Shown piece after piece: positions 34,738 through 46,538 of a stretch of 64,000 bases of DNA. The notes below the pieces were generated by a model. That model saw nothing but the letters and a program-made list of their open reading frames with translations, was not told the origin of the DNA and ran no database searches. A program made the translations under genes and the position numbers. Location: the NCBI RefSeq assembly GCF_963678635.1, contig NC_087064.1:36713716-36777715 (forward strand), given 5' to 3'. Source of the DNA: Symsagittifera roscoffensis. Lineage: Eukaryota > Xenacoelomorpha > Acoela > Convolutidae. Position 1 is the first letter of the stretch, and the number at the start of each line of letters is the position of its first letter.

Positions 34738-36892
34738 CCATCCATGGAACTCCGGTTCGGGCTGTCTCTGGAATCCAGGAACATACAGACACAAAGTTGT
34801 GCGCCTATCCAGTGCACAGTTTGGCCTCGTAGTGGAATCACGATAGTCGGACTTAGACCAATGCTTGTCACTAAACCTACTGTGTTTTTTGTAACTGATA
34901 TCTCAATTAGTGTTTATAATTGAACTGTTAGGAGGACTTTTTGGCATTTTTAGTTTTTTTTTGTCTGTATTTGTTTCAGTTAATGTTATTGTCACTTGAT
35001 ATTTTAGATCTGAGTGCATTTTTGATTGATTCAGTTCTCAAAGACTTCTGGGTTGATCAAAAATGCTTATCGTATAATTCTTATAAATGGTAAATTTCTT
35101 CAAACTATTTCATACAATTCCATACGTACATAAAATTCTATGAAAACTCTATAATAAACCGTTTCCCATAAATGGAAATTGTATAATAGTTGTTTTCTCC
35201 ATAAACCAAAAAGTTGTTTTTTGTTTCTAAATGTATTTTCTCAAACATTTTGGGCTGTGTTTGCAACCGAACACAAGCTACAAAGACCTTGGTTACTCAG
35301 AGCACCAAAAGTTGAATGGTCTTACATTTACAATGTAAAAAAAACGACCTGAATTGTCTTCCAGATGTCTTTCACAAATGATATAACAAAATGAAAAAAC
35401 TTTTAAATTTTTCAGTAATGATTATACTAAATTTTTGAATTTTCAAATTATCAGACATCGATCAAGGCAATCATAATCACAACATACAAAAGAAGTGGGA
35501 ATTTTCAGCGTTTTTGATAAAAAAGTTTGAAGTGAAAAGAAAAAAGGCCAATATTATTGTATCCAGGACTACGTTATGCACACAAAAATTAAATTTTGCA
35601 TGCAAAAAACTTTTTCTCGAAAAATGTTTCTTTGCGTACAAAATTCGATTTGCGGTTGAAAAAAAAACAAAAAAGTTTTTGGGGCAAATTTTCAAAATTA
35701 CTCGAAGTTTTTTTGTGTCGCCATTAATAAATGCCAGTCATTTTCCATATATGGAAATTGTATGGTGAGCAATTTTTTCAAAAAAAATATTTTTAAATCA
35801 GTTTATTTTTGTCACCAGTCTGTTCAACTGTTCTCATAAAGTCGCAGAAATGGTTTAATTTCTTTTCTATTGTTTTTCGAAAATGTATGAAAATTCTATG
35901 ACCCGCATTTTTTCCATACATTTGATGTATGGATTTGTATGATAATGATTTTAGTTTTATGGAATTGTATGATAAGCATTTTCGGTGTATGGAGGTCAAC
36001 CCGGGACCATATATACATGGTCCGAAGAACAGCTTTTGAATATATTCACGTGACTTTGTTAGGCTCGAGATAAACTTTTTATATTGGTTTGGTTGATGGA
36101 CGTTTTTTGGTGTTTATCCTTTAAAAATTTGAAAGGAACATAAACCAGGATAAAAATTGGCTGCAAAAAAGTGTTACTAGTTTCATCGTAGATGGATGTT
36201 AACCCGTACCGAGAAAATTTTTTATTTCTGACCTGAAATACTTTGTATCTAATCTAATTTCTGGTCAGAAATTGTTTCTGAAATGTTTTTAAAAAGCATT
36301 GATTTTCTTTAAATACTTTATTCTTCATCCTATTTCTGATCAGAAATAAGCTAAATCTAGGCTATTTCTAGCTAGAAAAATTTCTGGTGGTGCTCTAACC
36401 ACCGGCGTTCTGAATGTCAGACATTTGCTCTATCCACACGGCTACAGCCCTTGATACAGTTCCCTAGTTTTCAGAGAACAACAAGGTTATAACAAGTGTA
36501 AGTTTGCTTGTATTCGCTAGTACTATTCTGTATACCCGAAGCATGTTTATCTCGTTGCGGTTGAGCAGTAAACTGAATTCTGGTTACTTTCCAGAAATTG
36601 TTTGTTTCTAAACTAGAAAAGAAATAGATAACTTCTGCACGGAAAATACGAGAAAACGAGGCCAGATAATCTACATAAAATTTCTATCCAGAAACGCCCA
36701 CGGAGAAAATCGTAAGTGGTAAATCGTAAGTGGTAACATTTGGAGAAAATCGTAAGTGGTAACATTAATTTCATAGCTCTTTGAAAAATTTTTATGGTTT
36801 TATTTTTTATTTTCATCCGCTTGAAGTACTTCAAGCAGATTGCCAGTAGAATTGAGGGACGGACACGTCTAATTGAGTTTTTTCACTAAGAT
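34738..36892 (+). repeat. Duplication C (partners D and E)
   Basis: Matches 44388-46538 along its length, and 43066-44172 for its first half. It opens CCATGGAACTCCGGTTCGGG and ends CACTAAGAT. It carries a tRNA-like unit at 36376-36454. Its open frames (for example 35514-35768) are mirrored in D and E, but no domain is visible. Confidence 0.95.
36376..36454 (-). other. tRNA-like sequence, copy in C (not functional)
   Basis: On the minus strand: box A-like TAGCCGTGTGGATAGAGC, an anticodon-arm-like TCTGACATTCAGA, and a box B-like GGTTAGAGCACC followed by AAATTTTT, a Pol III-type terminator. The acceptor ends do not pair. The box B has lost the TTCGA core that copy E keeps. Most likely a tRNA-derived SINE head or tRNA pseudogene. 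Confidence 0.6.
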
Positions 36893-36901
36893 CCCGGGTC
36901 G

Positions 36902-37206
36902 AGATCTGAGCGGTTTGAGCGGTTTTCCAGCAAGATTTGAGCGGTTTGAGCGGTTTGGGCGGTTTTTTTGGAAAAACCGCTCAAACCGCTCAAATCTTGC
37001 TTAAAAAACCGCTCAAAAACCGCTCATTTCTTGCGGTGATTTTTGAGCGGTTTTTGAGCGGTTTTTGAGCGGTTTTTGAGCGGTTTTTGAGCGGTTTTTG
37101 AGCGGTCTTCCCGGGTCGAGGTCCGGTCTTCCCGGGTCAGACTCAACAACCCAACCAAACCCAAAAACCCAACTTACCCCCCCCCCGCCAACGTACTCCC
37201 TCCCCG
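36902..37206. repeat. GAGCGGTTTTT tandem array and C-rich tract
   Basis: Multiple 10-11 base units TTTTTGAGCGG run in both orientations (36909-37105). GGAAAAACCGCTCAAACCGC in the middle makes the first half a foldback. CCCGGGTCGAGRTC-type blocks bracket the array (36893 and 37110). A C-rich tract follows at 37170-37206. It replaces the sequence found at the equivalent place in the second duplication (46539-47317). Confidence 0.9.
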
Positions 37207-37290
37207 CCGAGGTTTGGTGTGCTAATGTGGCTCAAATTGTGGCTGCACCTGCTAGTTCCTGAGTTGTTTTGGATTTTTCTATTTGCCCTT

Positions 37291-37900
37291 GGAGAGTAGC
37301 CGTTTTGTTGCAGAGTCAATGAGCACCCATGTGCCGACTAGATGACTTAACAAGCCGGGATTTTTTTTTCGTCTGCAAAAGGTGATTGTCGCTTCTTCGA
37401 TTGACGCTTCCTCGACTTCAAGTAGCTTATCAGCTCTTCGAAACAAGCTAAGCAAAAAATGATAGTTTAGCGGCTGTTAATGGTGTTGTTCATCACAGCG
37501 TGCCACGCCATCCTTTCTACTCATTCTGTGGACTGATTTTAATTAGTCGGTGCAGATTTTTGTCCATATTCAGCAAAATGTTATTGATGGATAAGCCAGG
37601 GTCAGCAGTAACAGTGCTCTCGTATTAATTTTTTCGTCTTTTTTTCATTTTTTTCTACTATTTAAAAAGTTTTTAAAAATTAACAATTGACATTAAAACA
37701 TGGAGTTGCAAATTTGATTAACACTATTTTACAAAACTTTTGGTTCTAAACCATCATGTAATGACAATTGCCAATCAAAATTGACCTCTAAAATTGATCA
37801 ATTATTTTGAAGCCCTTATCAATCTCTAAATTTGCTTGGAAAATTAGATTCATAGTTTTGATTTAGAGTTTTACAATTTTTGAATTTAAAAAACATTTCT
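37291..37900 (-). repeat. Candidate Penelope pLTR, downstream copy in F
   Basis: Aligns in direct orientation with about 40515-41290. Shared blocks include GTGCCGACTAG, TTCTTCGA, AATGGTGTTGT and TTGGTTCTAAACCATCATG / TTGGTTCCAAACTATCATG. The two copies bracket the Penelope-like coding remnant. Penelope elements often carry such long direct terminal repeats (pLTRs) in tandem-like arrangement. Divergence is substantial. Confidence 0.65.
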
Positions 37901-38079
37901 GGGTCTAATTTGTCAGCGTCAACTCCCTTATCTTATTTCATCTTGCGTGCTTGAGACCGCCTCAGTTTTACTAAAATGGTTTTCTTCGGGTTTTAACATT
38001 TTCGTTTTTTTTTTGAGTTTGACCTATCTATACTTTCACAATTAACAACTGCGCTTTCCCCTCAAAACTGCATTACTGA

Positions 38080-39580
38080 AGGCAGAGACCTACGGTGAGT
38101 CTGCATTCTCATGTTCCTCAATTCTAGTGGTAAATCTTAAACAGCTCTTCCGACTCAGGTGGAAATACACTAACTACCAGACAGTTTACAAACCCTTCTT
38201 GACTTGAGATTAATAAACTTCCTGAGCTCAGTGATGGTAAAATGATCGTAGTTTCCATGTCATGAAAACTACTCGAACATCAGTTATTCTTCGTAGCCTG
38301 CTTGCAAAACTTTTGGCTTGGATACCTTTTTAAACCATAAGCCTTGGGAACCTGACATTTTTAGTAAATCTGTTGAAGAACTCTATTAACTGTCTTTGGA
38401 CTCAATGACTTTGCGCAAGGCGATTGCTGCCAATTTCGCGAGCCAATTTTCAGGGTACTGATTTGTACGCCGTAGCGCCAAAATAATGGCGATAGTTTCA
38501 TCAAGTAGCTCCCAAGTAGGTGTAATCCTAAACACTCAATATATGGTGCTTGAATAACACTATTCTTGTACTGAGTTTGGGCGCAGATCCTAGATTTCGA
38601 TATTGTACCAGTATCTGTTGGCTTTGGATACCAATTGCAGGCTACCCTCATCTCTTGCAATACAATCATTTTAAATTCAAGGACCGAAAATTCCCGCCAG
38701 TCTCAGCTTCCTCTAGAGTTAAAGGTAGATTAAGATAATAAAAAGTTTATAGCACCAAAAACAGAATTTGACGGTGTTTTCAATTTCAAAGAAAACTCAT
38801 ACTCCTTCAGTTATAGGTTTGCATAGATTACCGCGATAGTAGCTCCCGCTGCTAGATCATCAATTTGAACAAACCCTGACCAACTAAATTTATAATAAAA
38901 CTTGATCAAAGCTGAAATCAACAATTTTTTCACTGTGGATCTTTGAAATCAGGAGGAGACCTTTGGTTTTACATATTCTTTCAGGCAATTTTTACTTGCT
39001 TGCTGCATGAGGAAAATAAAGTTGAAAATTTGTCAAATCAAGAAAAACTGTTATTTCAGGCGGATCAATCTTTTCAAATGTTTCTCTTGCGTTTTGAGTG
39101 TTGGCTTTGAAATTATTTCCACTGACGTTGTCAGAAAATTTGCGAGCTGTCTCTGAAAAGATGGAATTAGTCGTATGGTTGTCTGAGGCTTCTGTACCTT
39201 AACTAAACCGTACAACCGGGCAGGTTGGCAACCTGGTGAACTTATCTTAGAATACAAATGATCAGTTATCTCGCTTTTTTTCTGTTCGTGATAGGTAAAT
39301 ATTTTTTAAAACATTCTAAAATTTCAGTATTACCTCATCAGTGCTGGCATCATTTTCAAGACTCCAGTCTTGCTTTTATTTTTTTTCCTAATTACGCAGT
39401 AACTAACAGCTTTATCAATAAACAATGCAAGCAAACCTTTAAATTTATAGTTTTTTGCCGTTTTTAAACGTTTAGTTTTGTGGGGTTCAACTTTCTTTAA
39501 TTTATAAACTTTTGCCGCAGCCAGTAGTAAATGATGGATGAATTCAGCCCGGGGGAAAGGATTCCTATGTTTTAACATAA
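38080..39580 (-). pseudogene. Penelope-like element RT and GIY-YIG remnant (unit F)
   Basis: Retroelement polyprotein remnant read right to left. From 39580: a Lys-rich N-terminal part; QPARLYGLVKVQKPQTTIRL (39150-39210), the signature first block of Penelope RTs; a degraded palm block, QIDDLAAGATIAVIYANL (about 38815-38868), where the family has A-M-G-S-P; and WYPKPTDTGTI (about 38590-38640), the typical KPTDTG box. The stretch that should hold Y-x-D-D is shortened and the aspartates are missing. Beyond 38400 come ITDVRVVF and STxVGRAV-like pieces with ELRNM/EEHENAD, matching the place of the GIY-YIG endonuclease, but with stops. Inactive. Confidence 0.78.
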
Positions 39581-39584
39581 GCTA

Positions 39585-39631
39585 TAGAGTATCCGATCCT
39601 CTCCCTATGTTTTATGATAGGGACCGGATAC
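39585..39631. repeat. 13-bp stem hairpin upstream of the Penelope RT (unit F)
   Basis: GAGTATCCGATCC pairs with GGACCGGATACTC (one mismatch), loop containing CCCTATGTTTTATGATAGG, itself a partial inverted pair with 39561-39579. The G copy is a perfect 13-bp stem. Confidence 0.8.
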
Positions 39632-40289
39632 TCTCCAACATATACTATCCAACATATACTACTGCTGCCTCTTTTTCACAAAACGTTTCAACCGATTTTT
39701 TTTGTTTTTCATTATTGAAAGGAAGATTTCAATATGAACCAAAAACCGCCGTTCGTTAAAGTTGCCTCAAATTTGATGTTTCGGACCCATTGACAGCATT
39801 TCATAGAGATCCCGATAGTTCAATGTTATCGAACACTTCAATTGATTGAGTTTTTCTCCCACCAAGACGTTTTTTTTTCTTTGCCTCTCGGTCAATTCGT
39901 GAAATTGTTTCTTGGTTTCTTTATGTCATTTCCAAATTTGCTTCAACTGGACTCTTAACGATACAGAAAAACTTTCCCCGAAATTGTTCATCGATTTCTT
40001 TCTGCGCTTGCGATCAGTCGTTATCTATATTCTCGTCAGACGTTTTTTTTAATCTAGAAAACCCTAGACGTCTCAGTCGTCAGTTGTGCACTGCTTGGTC
40101 CAAAGTAAACTTGTTTTCAGGACCCTAAATTTCAAAAAATCCGGAAAACTTTTCTACCGCGTCAAAAACCGGCCAGAAGTCCTTCAGTCTCTGTGGAATA
40201 ATTAGAAGTTTTCTAGACTACTTCAAATATTCTAACAAAAATTTATAAATTGACTTTTTCTGTAAAAATTCTCTGAGTCATCCAGCAGG

Positions 40290-41290
40290 CAGAAGTGTTT
40301 TGATCATGGTTTTGCAGGCCGAGAATAAAAAAACCTACAAGGATCCAAGCAAAGCAGTTCTCTTTTAACTCACACTTAATTTGCGATGATATGTTGGTTG
40401 CCCCTGATATTGCCAATCAGTCTTGCAAATTTCTCCTTGTGGATCACTATCAAATGCACAGACTTCAGCTCAATTTCCATTTTCTGATGCAGTTCTGGAT
40501 TAATCTGCTTGATGTTTTGTTGCAGGAATAAGGAGCACTCAAGTGCCGACTAGCTGACTAAACAAGTCGGGCGTTTCTTCAATGAACGATCGTCGTTTCT
40601 TCTTTTTCCGTTTCTTCGACTTGAAGTAGATTATCAGTTTTCGGATCATTCGGATTATAAGCAAAAAATGTAAGTTCTGTGGCTTTTAATGGTGTTGTCA
40701 ACCACGTCGTGCCTTGCCAGTTTTTTTCTTCTTCAGTGAACTGATTTCAGTAGTCGGCGCTGATTTTTGACCTAGTTCACCGAGACCTTGCTGATGAATA
40801 TGCAAAGAATCGCCACAACAATCCTCTTTTTTTGCTTTCTCTGGCTTCTGTTGAGGGTGTTTATACTGTGGAGGGTGTTAGCTCAAACAAAATTGGCCTT
40901 GTTTTAGTTGTCGCTAAAAAAGCTTATTTTTAAAAAACAACTAAATTTTTTTTGTTTATAAAAACAAACTTGAAAAAATTGGCGATCAAATTGAAACAAA
41001 ACAATAAGAACAAAAGTGAATTTTTTCTCGCTTTTTTGAGCATTGTCATGGTTTTCAGAAAAAACTATGCTAAAGGACTATAAAACATCAATGTACAATT
41101 GCTATCTAAACGATTGTTTCACATTAATTTTGGTTCCAAACTATCATGATCAAAATAAGCCAAGCCCAGTTGACCTTCACAACTTATCATTTAGACTAAA
41201 ATTAACCAACTCTAAAAAAATAAATGAAAAAATTAGTTATGATTTCCCTGGAAGTTTTTGAGACAAAATTTTATTTTATTTGTTTAGAAT
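40290..41290 (-). repeat. Candidate Penelope pLTR, upstream copy in F
   Basis: Partner of 37291-37900. Its left part (40405-40520) is also matched by 47213-47317 ahead of unit G, so the full repeat is longer than the piece kept at 37291. Confidence 0.6.
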
Positions 41291-42632
41291 ATGAATTAAG
41301 AACATATTTTTGGTTCGACTTGTCAAATTCGAAAGACGAGCTTTTAACAATATTGCCGTCACTCGCAGAAGATTGTGTAATTGAAATTCAATGCTTGCTT
41401 TGGGAATAGGACAGTTCCTGAATACTCTGAAAGAAGCAGAAAAGCTCGAGTTTCTGATAGAGCCGTTATAAAATGATGCCCAAGCTCTGTGTATTTTTTA
41501 GCGTTGCTTCTGAGGACAAACAATTTTGTAGCGGGAAATAGTGCTTTATAATTCTTTGTGACTGAATGGGAGACCCGATTAAACGTAAGCTGCGGTAATT
41601 TGGAGATAGTACTGATGAATAGCACTAGCTTCTAATAAGTCAAACAGATGCAGATACCACCAAAAAGTCTATGACAATTGAATGTATTCAGGGTTTCATA
41701 TGCTACCATCTGCCCGCGATGTTTTTTTATTAACATTTTTGAACGTAGTGTGTACTCTTATATAGATCTGGCAGTGTTTTTGTTTAATTTAGGAAAAGTC
41801 ATAGAATTTGTTCACGCTCAATTTTTGGTTTTTCGCGGTTTTGTTTTTGACTTCTTTTTAGGTTTTGGACATTTGTCTTGTTAAAAGGTCAACAAGTTCA
41901 CTATCGAATAGCAAAATTTCACTATCAAATAGCAAAAAGATCACGAAAAATATGATTGACTTCTAATTTCGAAAATGGAAGTAATTTATATGGTTTCCCA
42001 GCAAAAATTGTCCATTGACCCAATTTTCTCACTTCAACTTCAACAAACAAGTGGCCACCATAAATTGTTTTAAAAACTCAAAGAGCTTTAAGGCCATTCT
42101 TTTTTTCCTTCAAAACACGACAATTGAAGACTGTTTCAATGCTAAGTCTAAATTTTTCTGCTTCCTTGCGTTCATAAATTGTTTCCAACTGTCAGTTGGC
42201 TATGTTCTGACCTTTGAATTCCAAAAAAGGAAAAAATAGTCTAATGACGCAAGGCACTCTTTAGTTGTTTTTTCGTACCCTTCTTGCAAAAGGTACTTCC
42301 TTGTTAAAACCAAAAAGTTGAATCCGAAAAAAAAACCGTGAACCTAGAACAAAACATTGGTATTTAGATCTTGTAAATTTAACCAACAACTATGAGAAGT
42401 GCTCCGAGACCCTGAAGGCATACTGAAATCGGAAAAGTACTATGGCCTAAGCCTTAACAGAAACATTTGATCTTTGTTTGTAGGACTGATCACAAGTACG
42501 CAGTACAATAAAATCAGAGGTCATTTTCAAAAAGTATGTTTGACAATGAAATTAAAATCCAAGGGTGAACTTATAATATTAGGACCTAATGTCATAAAAT
42601 CTCGTTGCAAACATCAAACCTCGTTGCAAACA
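41291..42632. other. Remainder of duplication F without gene
   Basis: No recognised domain. A minus-strand frame at 41359-41625 is conserved in unit G with substitutions but resembles nothing I know. Confidence 0.5.
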
Positions 42633-42684
42633 TCAGCCCTCACGTCCCCCCTCACGTACCCTCACCCTCCACGTACAAACCTCC
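42633..42684. repeat. CACGTACCC-rich tract at the F/X' junction
   Basis: Short C-rich tract (CACGTCCCCCCTCACGTACC type) joining the end of F to block X'. Same composition as 31798-31900 and 34631-34737. Confidence 0.85.
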
Positions 42685-43050
42685 CCCCACTAAACACCCC
42701 TACCTACAGGGACAGTTTACTGTAGTACGGGTAAACATGGGGGGTGGTGTAGGATCTTTAAGTAAGTTTTGTAAGTTTTCATGAACGCGATTGAAAATAG
42801 AAAAAAAATGAAATTTAGCGAGCGAACAAAATAGCTAGTTAAGTTTGACAATATTATGAAAAAAAAGAAAACAACACTCGAAAGTATTTAAATAAATGGA
42901 TTATAATCCATTATAGTCGATTAAAATGGAATATTTTGCCTCGAAAACAAATTTCATTTTCTTTCAAAAATAATCGATTATAATCGATTATATTCGGATT
43001 TTATTGGTTAGAAAAATAGTCGAAATTTTTTAAGACAGACCACGAAAAAT
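42685..43050 (+). repeat. Duplication block X' (partner X)
   Basis: Second copy of 31901-32242, with an extra segment around 42900-42950 (AATGGATTATAATCCATTAT). It runs on into ATAATCGATTATTATCCATGG. Confidence 0.92.
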
Positions 43051-45494
43051 CAATATAATCGATTATTATCCATGGAACTCCGGTTCGGGCTGTCTCTGGA
43101 ATCCAGGAACATACAGACACAAAGTTGTGCGCCTATCCAGTGCACAGTTTGGCCTCGTAGTGAAATCACGATAGTCGGACTTAGACCAATGCTTGTCACT
43201 AAACCTACTGTGTTTTTTGTAACTGATATCTCAATTATAATTGAACTGTTAGGAGGACTTTTTGGCATTTTTTGTTTTTTTTTGTCTGTATTTGTTTCAG
43301 TTAATGTTATTGTCACTTGATATTTTAGATCTGAGTGCATTTTTGATTGATTCAGTTCTCAAAGACTTCTGGGTTGATCAAAAATGCTTATCGTATAATT
43401 CTTATAAATGGTAAATTTCTTCAAACTATTTCATACAATTCCATACGTACATAAAATTCTATGAAAACTCTATAATAAACCTTTTCCCATAAATGGAAAT
43501 TGTATAATACTTGTTTTCTCCATAAACCAAAAAGTTGTTTTTTGTTTCTAAATGTATTTTCTCAAACATTTTGGGCTGTGTTTGCAACCGAACTTAAGTT
43601 ACAAAGACCTTGGTTACTCAGAGCACCAAAAGTTGAATGGTCTTACATTTACAATGTAAAAAAAACGACCTGAATTGTCTTCCAGATGTCTTTCACAAAT
43701 GATATAACAAAATGAAAAAACTTTTAAATTTTTCAGTTATGATTATATTAAATTTTTGAATTTTCAAATTATCAGACATCGATCAGGGCAATCATAATCA
43801 CAACATACAAAAGAAGTGGGAATTTTCAGCGTTTTTGATAAAAAAGTTTGAAGTGAAAAGAAAAAAGGCCAATATTATTGTATCCAGGACTACGTTATGC
43901 ACACAAAAATTAAATTTTGCATGCAAAAAACTTTTTTTCGAAAAGTGTTTCTTTGGGTACAAAATTCGATTTGCGGTTGAAAAAAAAACAAAAAAGTTTT
44001 TGGGGCAAATTTTCAAAATTACTCGAAATTTTTTTTGTGTCGCCATTAATAAATGCCAGTCATTTTCCATATATGGAAATTGTATGGTGAGCAATTTTTT
44101 CAAAAAAAAATATTTTTAAATCAGTTTATTTTTGTCACCAGTCTGTTCTCATAAAGTCGCAGAAATGGTTTAATATTATGAAAAAAAAGAAAACAACACT
44201 CGAAAGTATTTAAATAAATGGATTATAATCCATTATAGTCGATTAAAATGGAATATTTTGCCTCGAAAACAAATTTCATTTTCTTTCAAAAATAATCGAT
44301 TATAATCGATTATATTCGGATTTTATTGGTTAGAAAAATAGTCGAAATTTTTTAAGACAGACCACGAAAAATCAATATAATCGATTATTATCCATGGAAC
44401 TCCGGTTCGGGCTGTCTCTGGAATCCAGGAACATACAGACACAAAGTTGTGCGCCTATCCAGTGCACAGTTTGGCCTCGTAGTGAAATCACGATAGTCGG
44501 ACTTAGACCAATGCTTGTCACTAAACCTACTGTGTTTTTTGTAACTGATATCTCAATTATAATTGAACTGTTAGGAGGACTTTTTGGCATTTTTTGTTTT
44601 TTTTGTCTGTATTTGTTTCAGTTAATGTTATTGTCACTTGATATTTTAGATCTGAGTGCATTTTTGATTGATTCAGTTCTCAAAGACTTCTGGGTTGATC
44701 AAAAATGCTTATCGTATAATTCTTATAAATGGTAAATTTCTTCAAACTATTTCATACAATTCCATACGTACATAAAATTCTATGAAAACTCTATAATAAA
44801 CCTTTTCCCATAAATTGGAAATTGTATAATAGTTGTTTTCTCCATAAACCAAAAAGTTGTTTTTTGTTTCTAAATGTATTTTCTCAAACATTTTGGGCTG
44901 TGTTTGCAACCGAACTTAAGTTACAAAGACCTTGGTTACTCAGAGCACCAAAAGTTGAATGGTCTTACATTTACAATGTAAAAAAAACGACCTGAATTGT
45001 CTTCCAGATGTCTTTCACAAATGATATAACAAAATGAAAAAACTTTTAAATTTTTCAGTTATGATTATATTAAATTTTTGAATTTTCAAATTATCAGACA
45101 TCGATCAGGGTAATCATAATCACAACATACAAAAGAAGTGGGAATTTTCAGCGTTTTTGATAAAAAAGTTTGAAGTGAAAAGAAAAAAGGCCAATATTAT
45201 TGTATCCAGGACTACGTTATGCACACAAAAATTAAATTTTGCATGCAAAAAACTTTTTTTCGAAAAGTGTTTCTTTGCGTACAAAATTCGATTTGCGGTT
45301 GAAAAAAAAACAAAAAAGTTTTTGGGGCAAATTTTCAAAATTACTCGAAATTTTTTTTGTGTCGCCATTAATAAATGCCAGTCATTTTCCATATATGGAA
45401 ATTGTATGGTGAGCAATTTTTTCAAAAAAAATATTTTTAAATCAGTTTATTTTTGTCACCAGTCTGTTCAACTGTTCTCATAAAGTCGCAGAAA
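42851..45494 (+). repeat. Tandem duplication, 1322-bp period
   Basis: ATATTATGAAAAAAAAGAAA opens both units (42851 and 44173), and CCATGGAACTCCGG recurs at 43070 and 44392. Very few differences (for example GGG/GCG near 43955/45277, and an 8-base deletion at the end of unit 1). The junction GGTTTA|ATATTATG at 44172 is abrupt. The most recent-looking duplication in the window. Confidence 0.97.
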
Positions 45495-46538
45495 TGGTTT
45501 AATTTCTTTTCTATTGTTTTTCGAAAATGTATGAAAATTCTATGACCCGCATTTTTTCCATACATTTGATGTATGGATTTGTATGATAATGATTTTAGTT
45601 TTATGGAATTGTATGATAAGCATTTTTGGTGTATGGAGGTCAACCCGGGACCATATATACATGGTCCGAAGAACAGCTTTTGAATATATTCACGTGACTT
45701 TGTTAGGCTCGAGATAAACTTTTTATATTGGTTTGGTTGATGGACGTTTTTTTGGTGTTTATCCTTTAAAAATTTGAAAGGAACATAAACCAGGATAAAA
45801 ATTGGCGGCAAAAAAGTGTTACTAGTTTCATCGTAGATGGATGTTAACCCGTACCGAGAAAATTTTTTTATTTCTGACCTGAAATTATTTGTATCTAATC
45901 TAATTTCTGGTCAGAAATTGTTTCTGAAATGTTTTTAAAAAGCATTGATTTTCTTTAAATACTTTATTCTTCATCCTATTTCTGATCAGAAATAAGCTAA
46001 ATCTAGGCTATTTCTAGCTAGAAAAATTTCTGGTGGTGCTCGAATCACCGGCGTTCTGATTATCAGACATTTGCTCTATCCACACGGCTACAGCCCTTGA
46101 TACAGTTCCCTAGTTTTCAGAGAACAAAACGGTTATAACAAGCGTAAGTTTGCTTGTATTCGCTAGTACTATTCTGTATACCCGAAGCATGTTTATCTCG
46201 TTGCGGTTGAGCAGTGAACTGAATTCTGGTTACTTTCCAGAAATTATTTGTTTCTAAACTAGAAAAGAAATAGATAACTTCTGCACGGAAAATACGAGAA
46301 AACTAGGCCAGATAATCTACATAAAATTTCTATCCAGAAACGCCCACGGAGAAAATTGTAGGTGGTAAATCGTAAGTGGTAACATTTGGAGAAAATCGTA
46401 AGTGGTAACATTAATTTCATAGCTCTTTGAAAAATGTTTATGGTTTTATTTTTTATTTTCATCCGCTTGAAGTTCTTCAAGGAGATTGCCAGTAGAATTG
46501 AGCGACGGACACGTCTAATTGAGTTTTCTCACTAAGAT
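44388..46538 (+). repeat. Duplication E (partner C)
   Basis: Continues past the tandem junction collinear with 35860-36892 and stops at CACTAAGAT, where C and E diverge. Confidence 0.95.
46022..46100 (-). other. tRNA-like sequence, copy in E
   Basis: Same unit as 36376-36454 but better preserved: box A TAGCCGTGTGGATAGAGC, box B GATTCGAGCACC with intact TTCGA, then AAATTTTT terminator. The arm TCTGATAATCAGA can pair. The acceptor ends do not pair, so I do not call a functional tRNA. Confidence 0.6.

Larger units (their letters stand above)
37261..42632 (+). repeat. Duplication F (5.4 kb; partner G)
   Basis: Matches 47318-52694 from GAGTTGTTTTGGATTTTTC to CCTCGTTGCAAACA, with few substitutions and small indels. 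Contains a Penelope-like element on the minus strand and its candidate terminal repeats. Confidence 0.96.

Noticed and set aside
36376-36454. Functional tRNA gene
   Set aside because: Acceptor ends do not pair, the D arm is irregular and there is a second decayed copy in the duplication.
39310-39332. Hammerhead ribozyme-like CTGATGAGG…GAAA on the minus strand
   Set aside because: It falls inside the Penelope coding remnant. Stem II would be three pairs with a wobble, and I found no matching stems I and III.
40786-40815. CTGATGA in the pLTR as a hammerhead core
   Set aside because: It is followed by GAAT rather than GAAA at usable spacing, and the homologous repeat at 37611-37640 does not keep CTGATGA.
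43798-45483. Conserved 101-108 codon frames in D and E
   Set aside because: Conservation is explained by the recent duplication. Both strands are open in Lys/Phe-rich A/T runs and no domain is visible.
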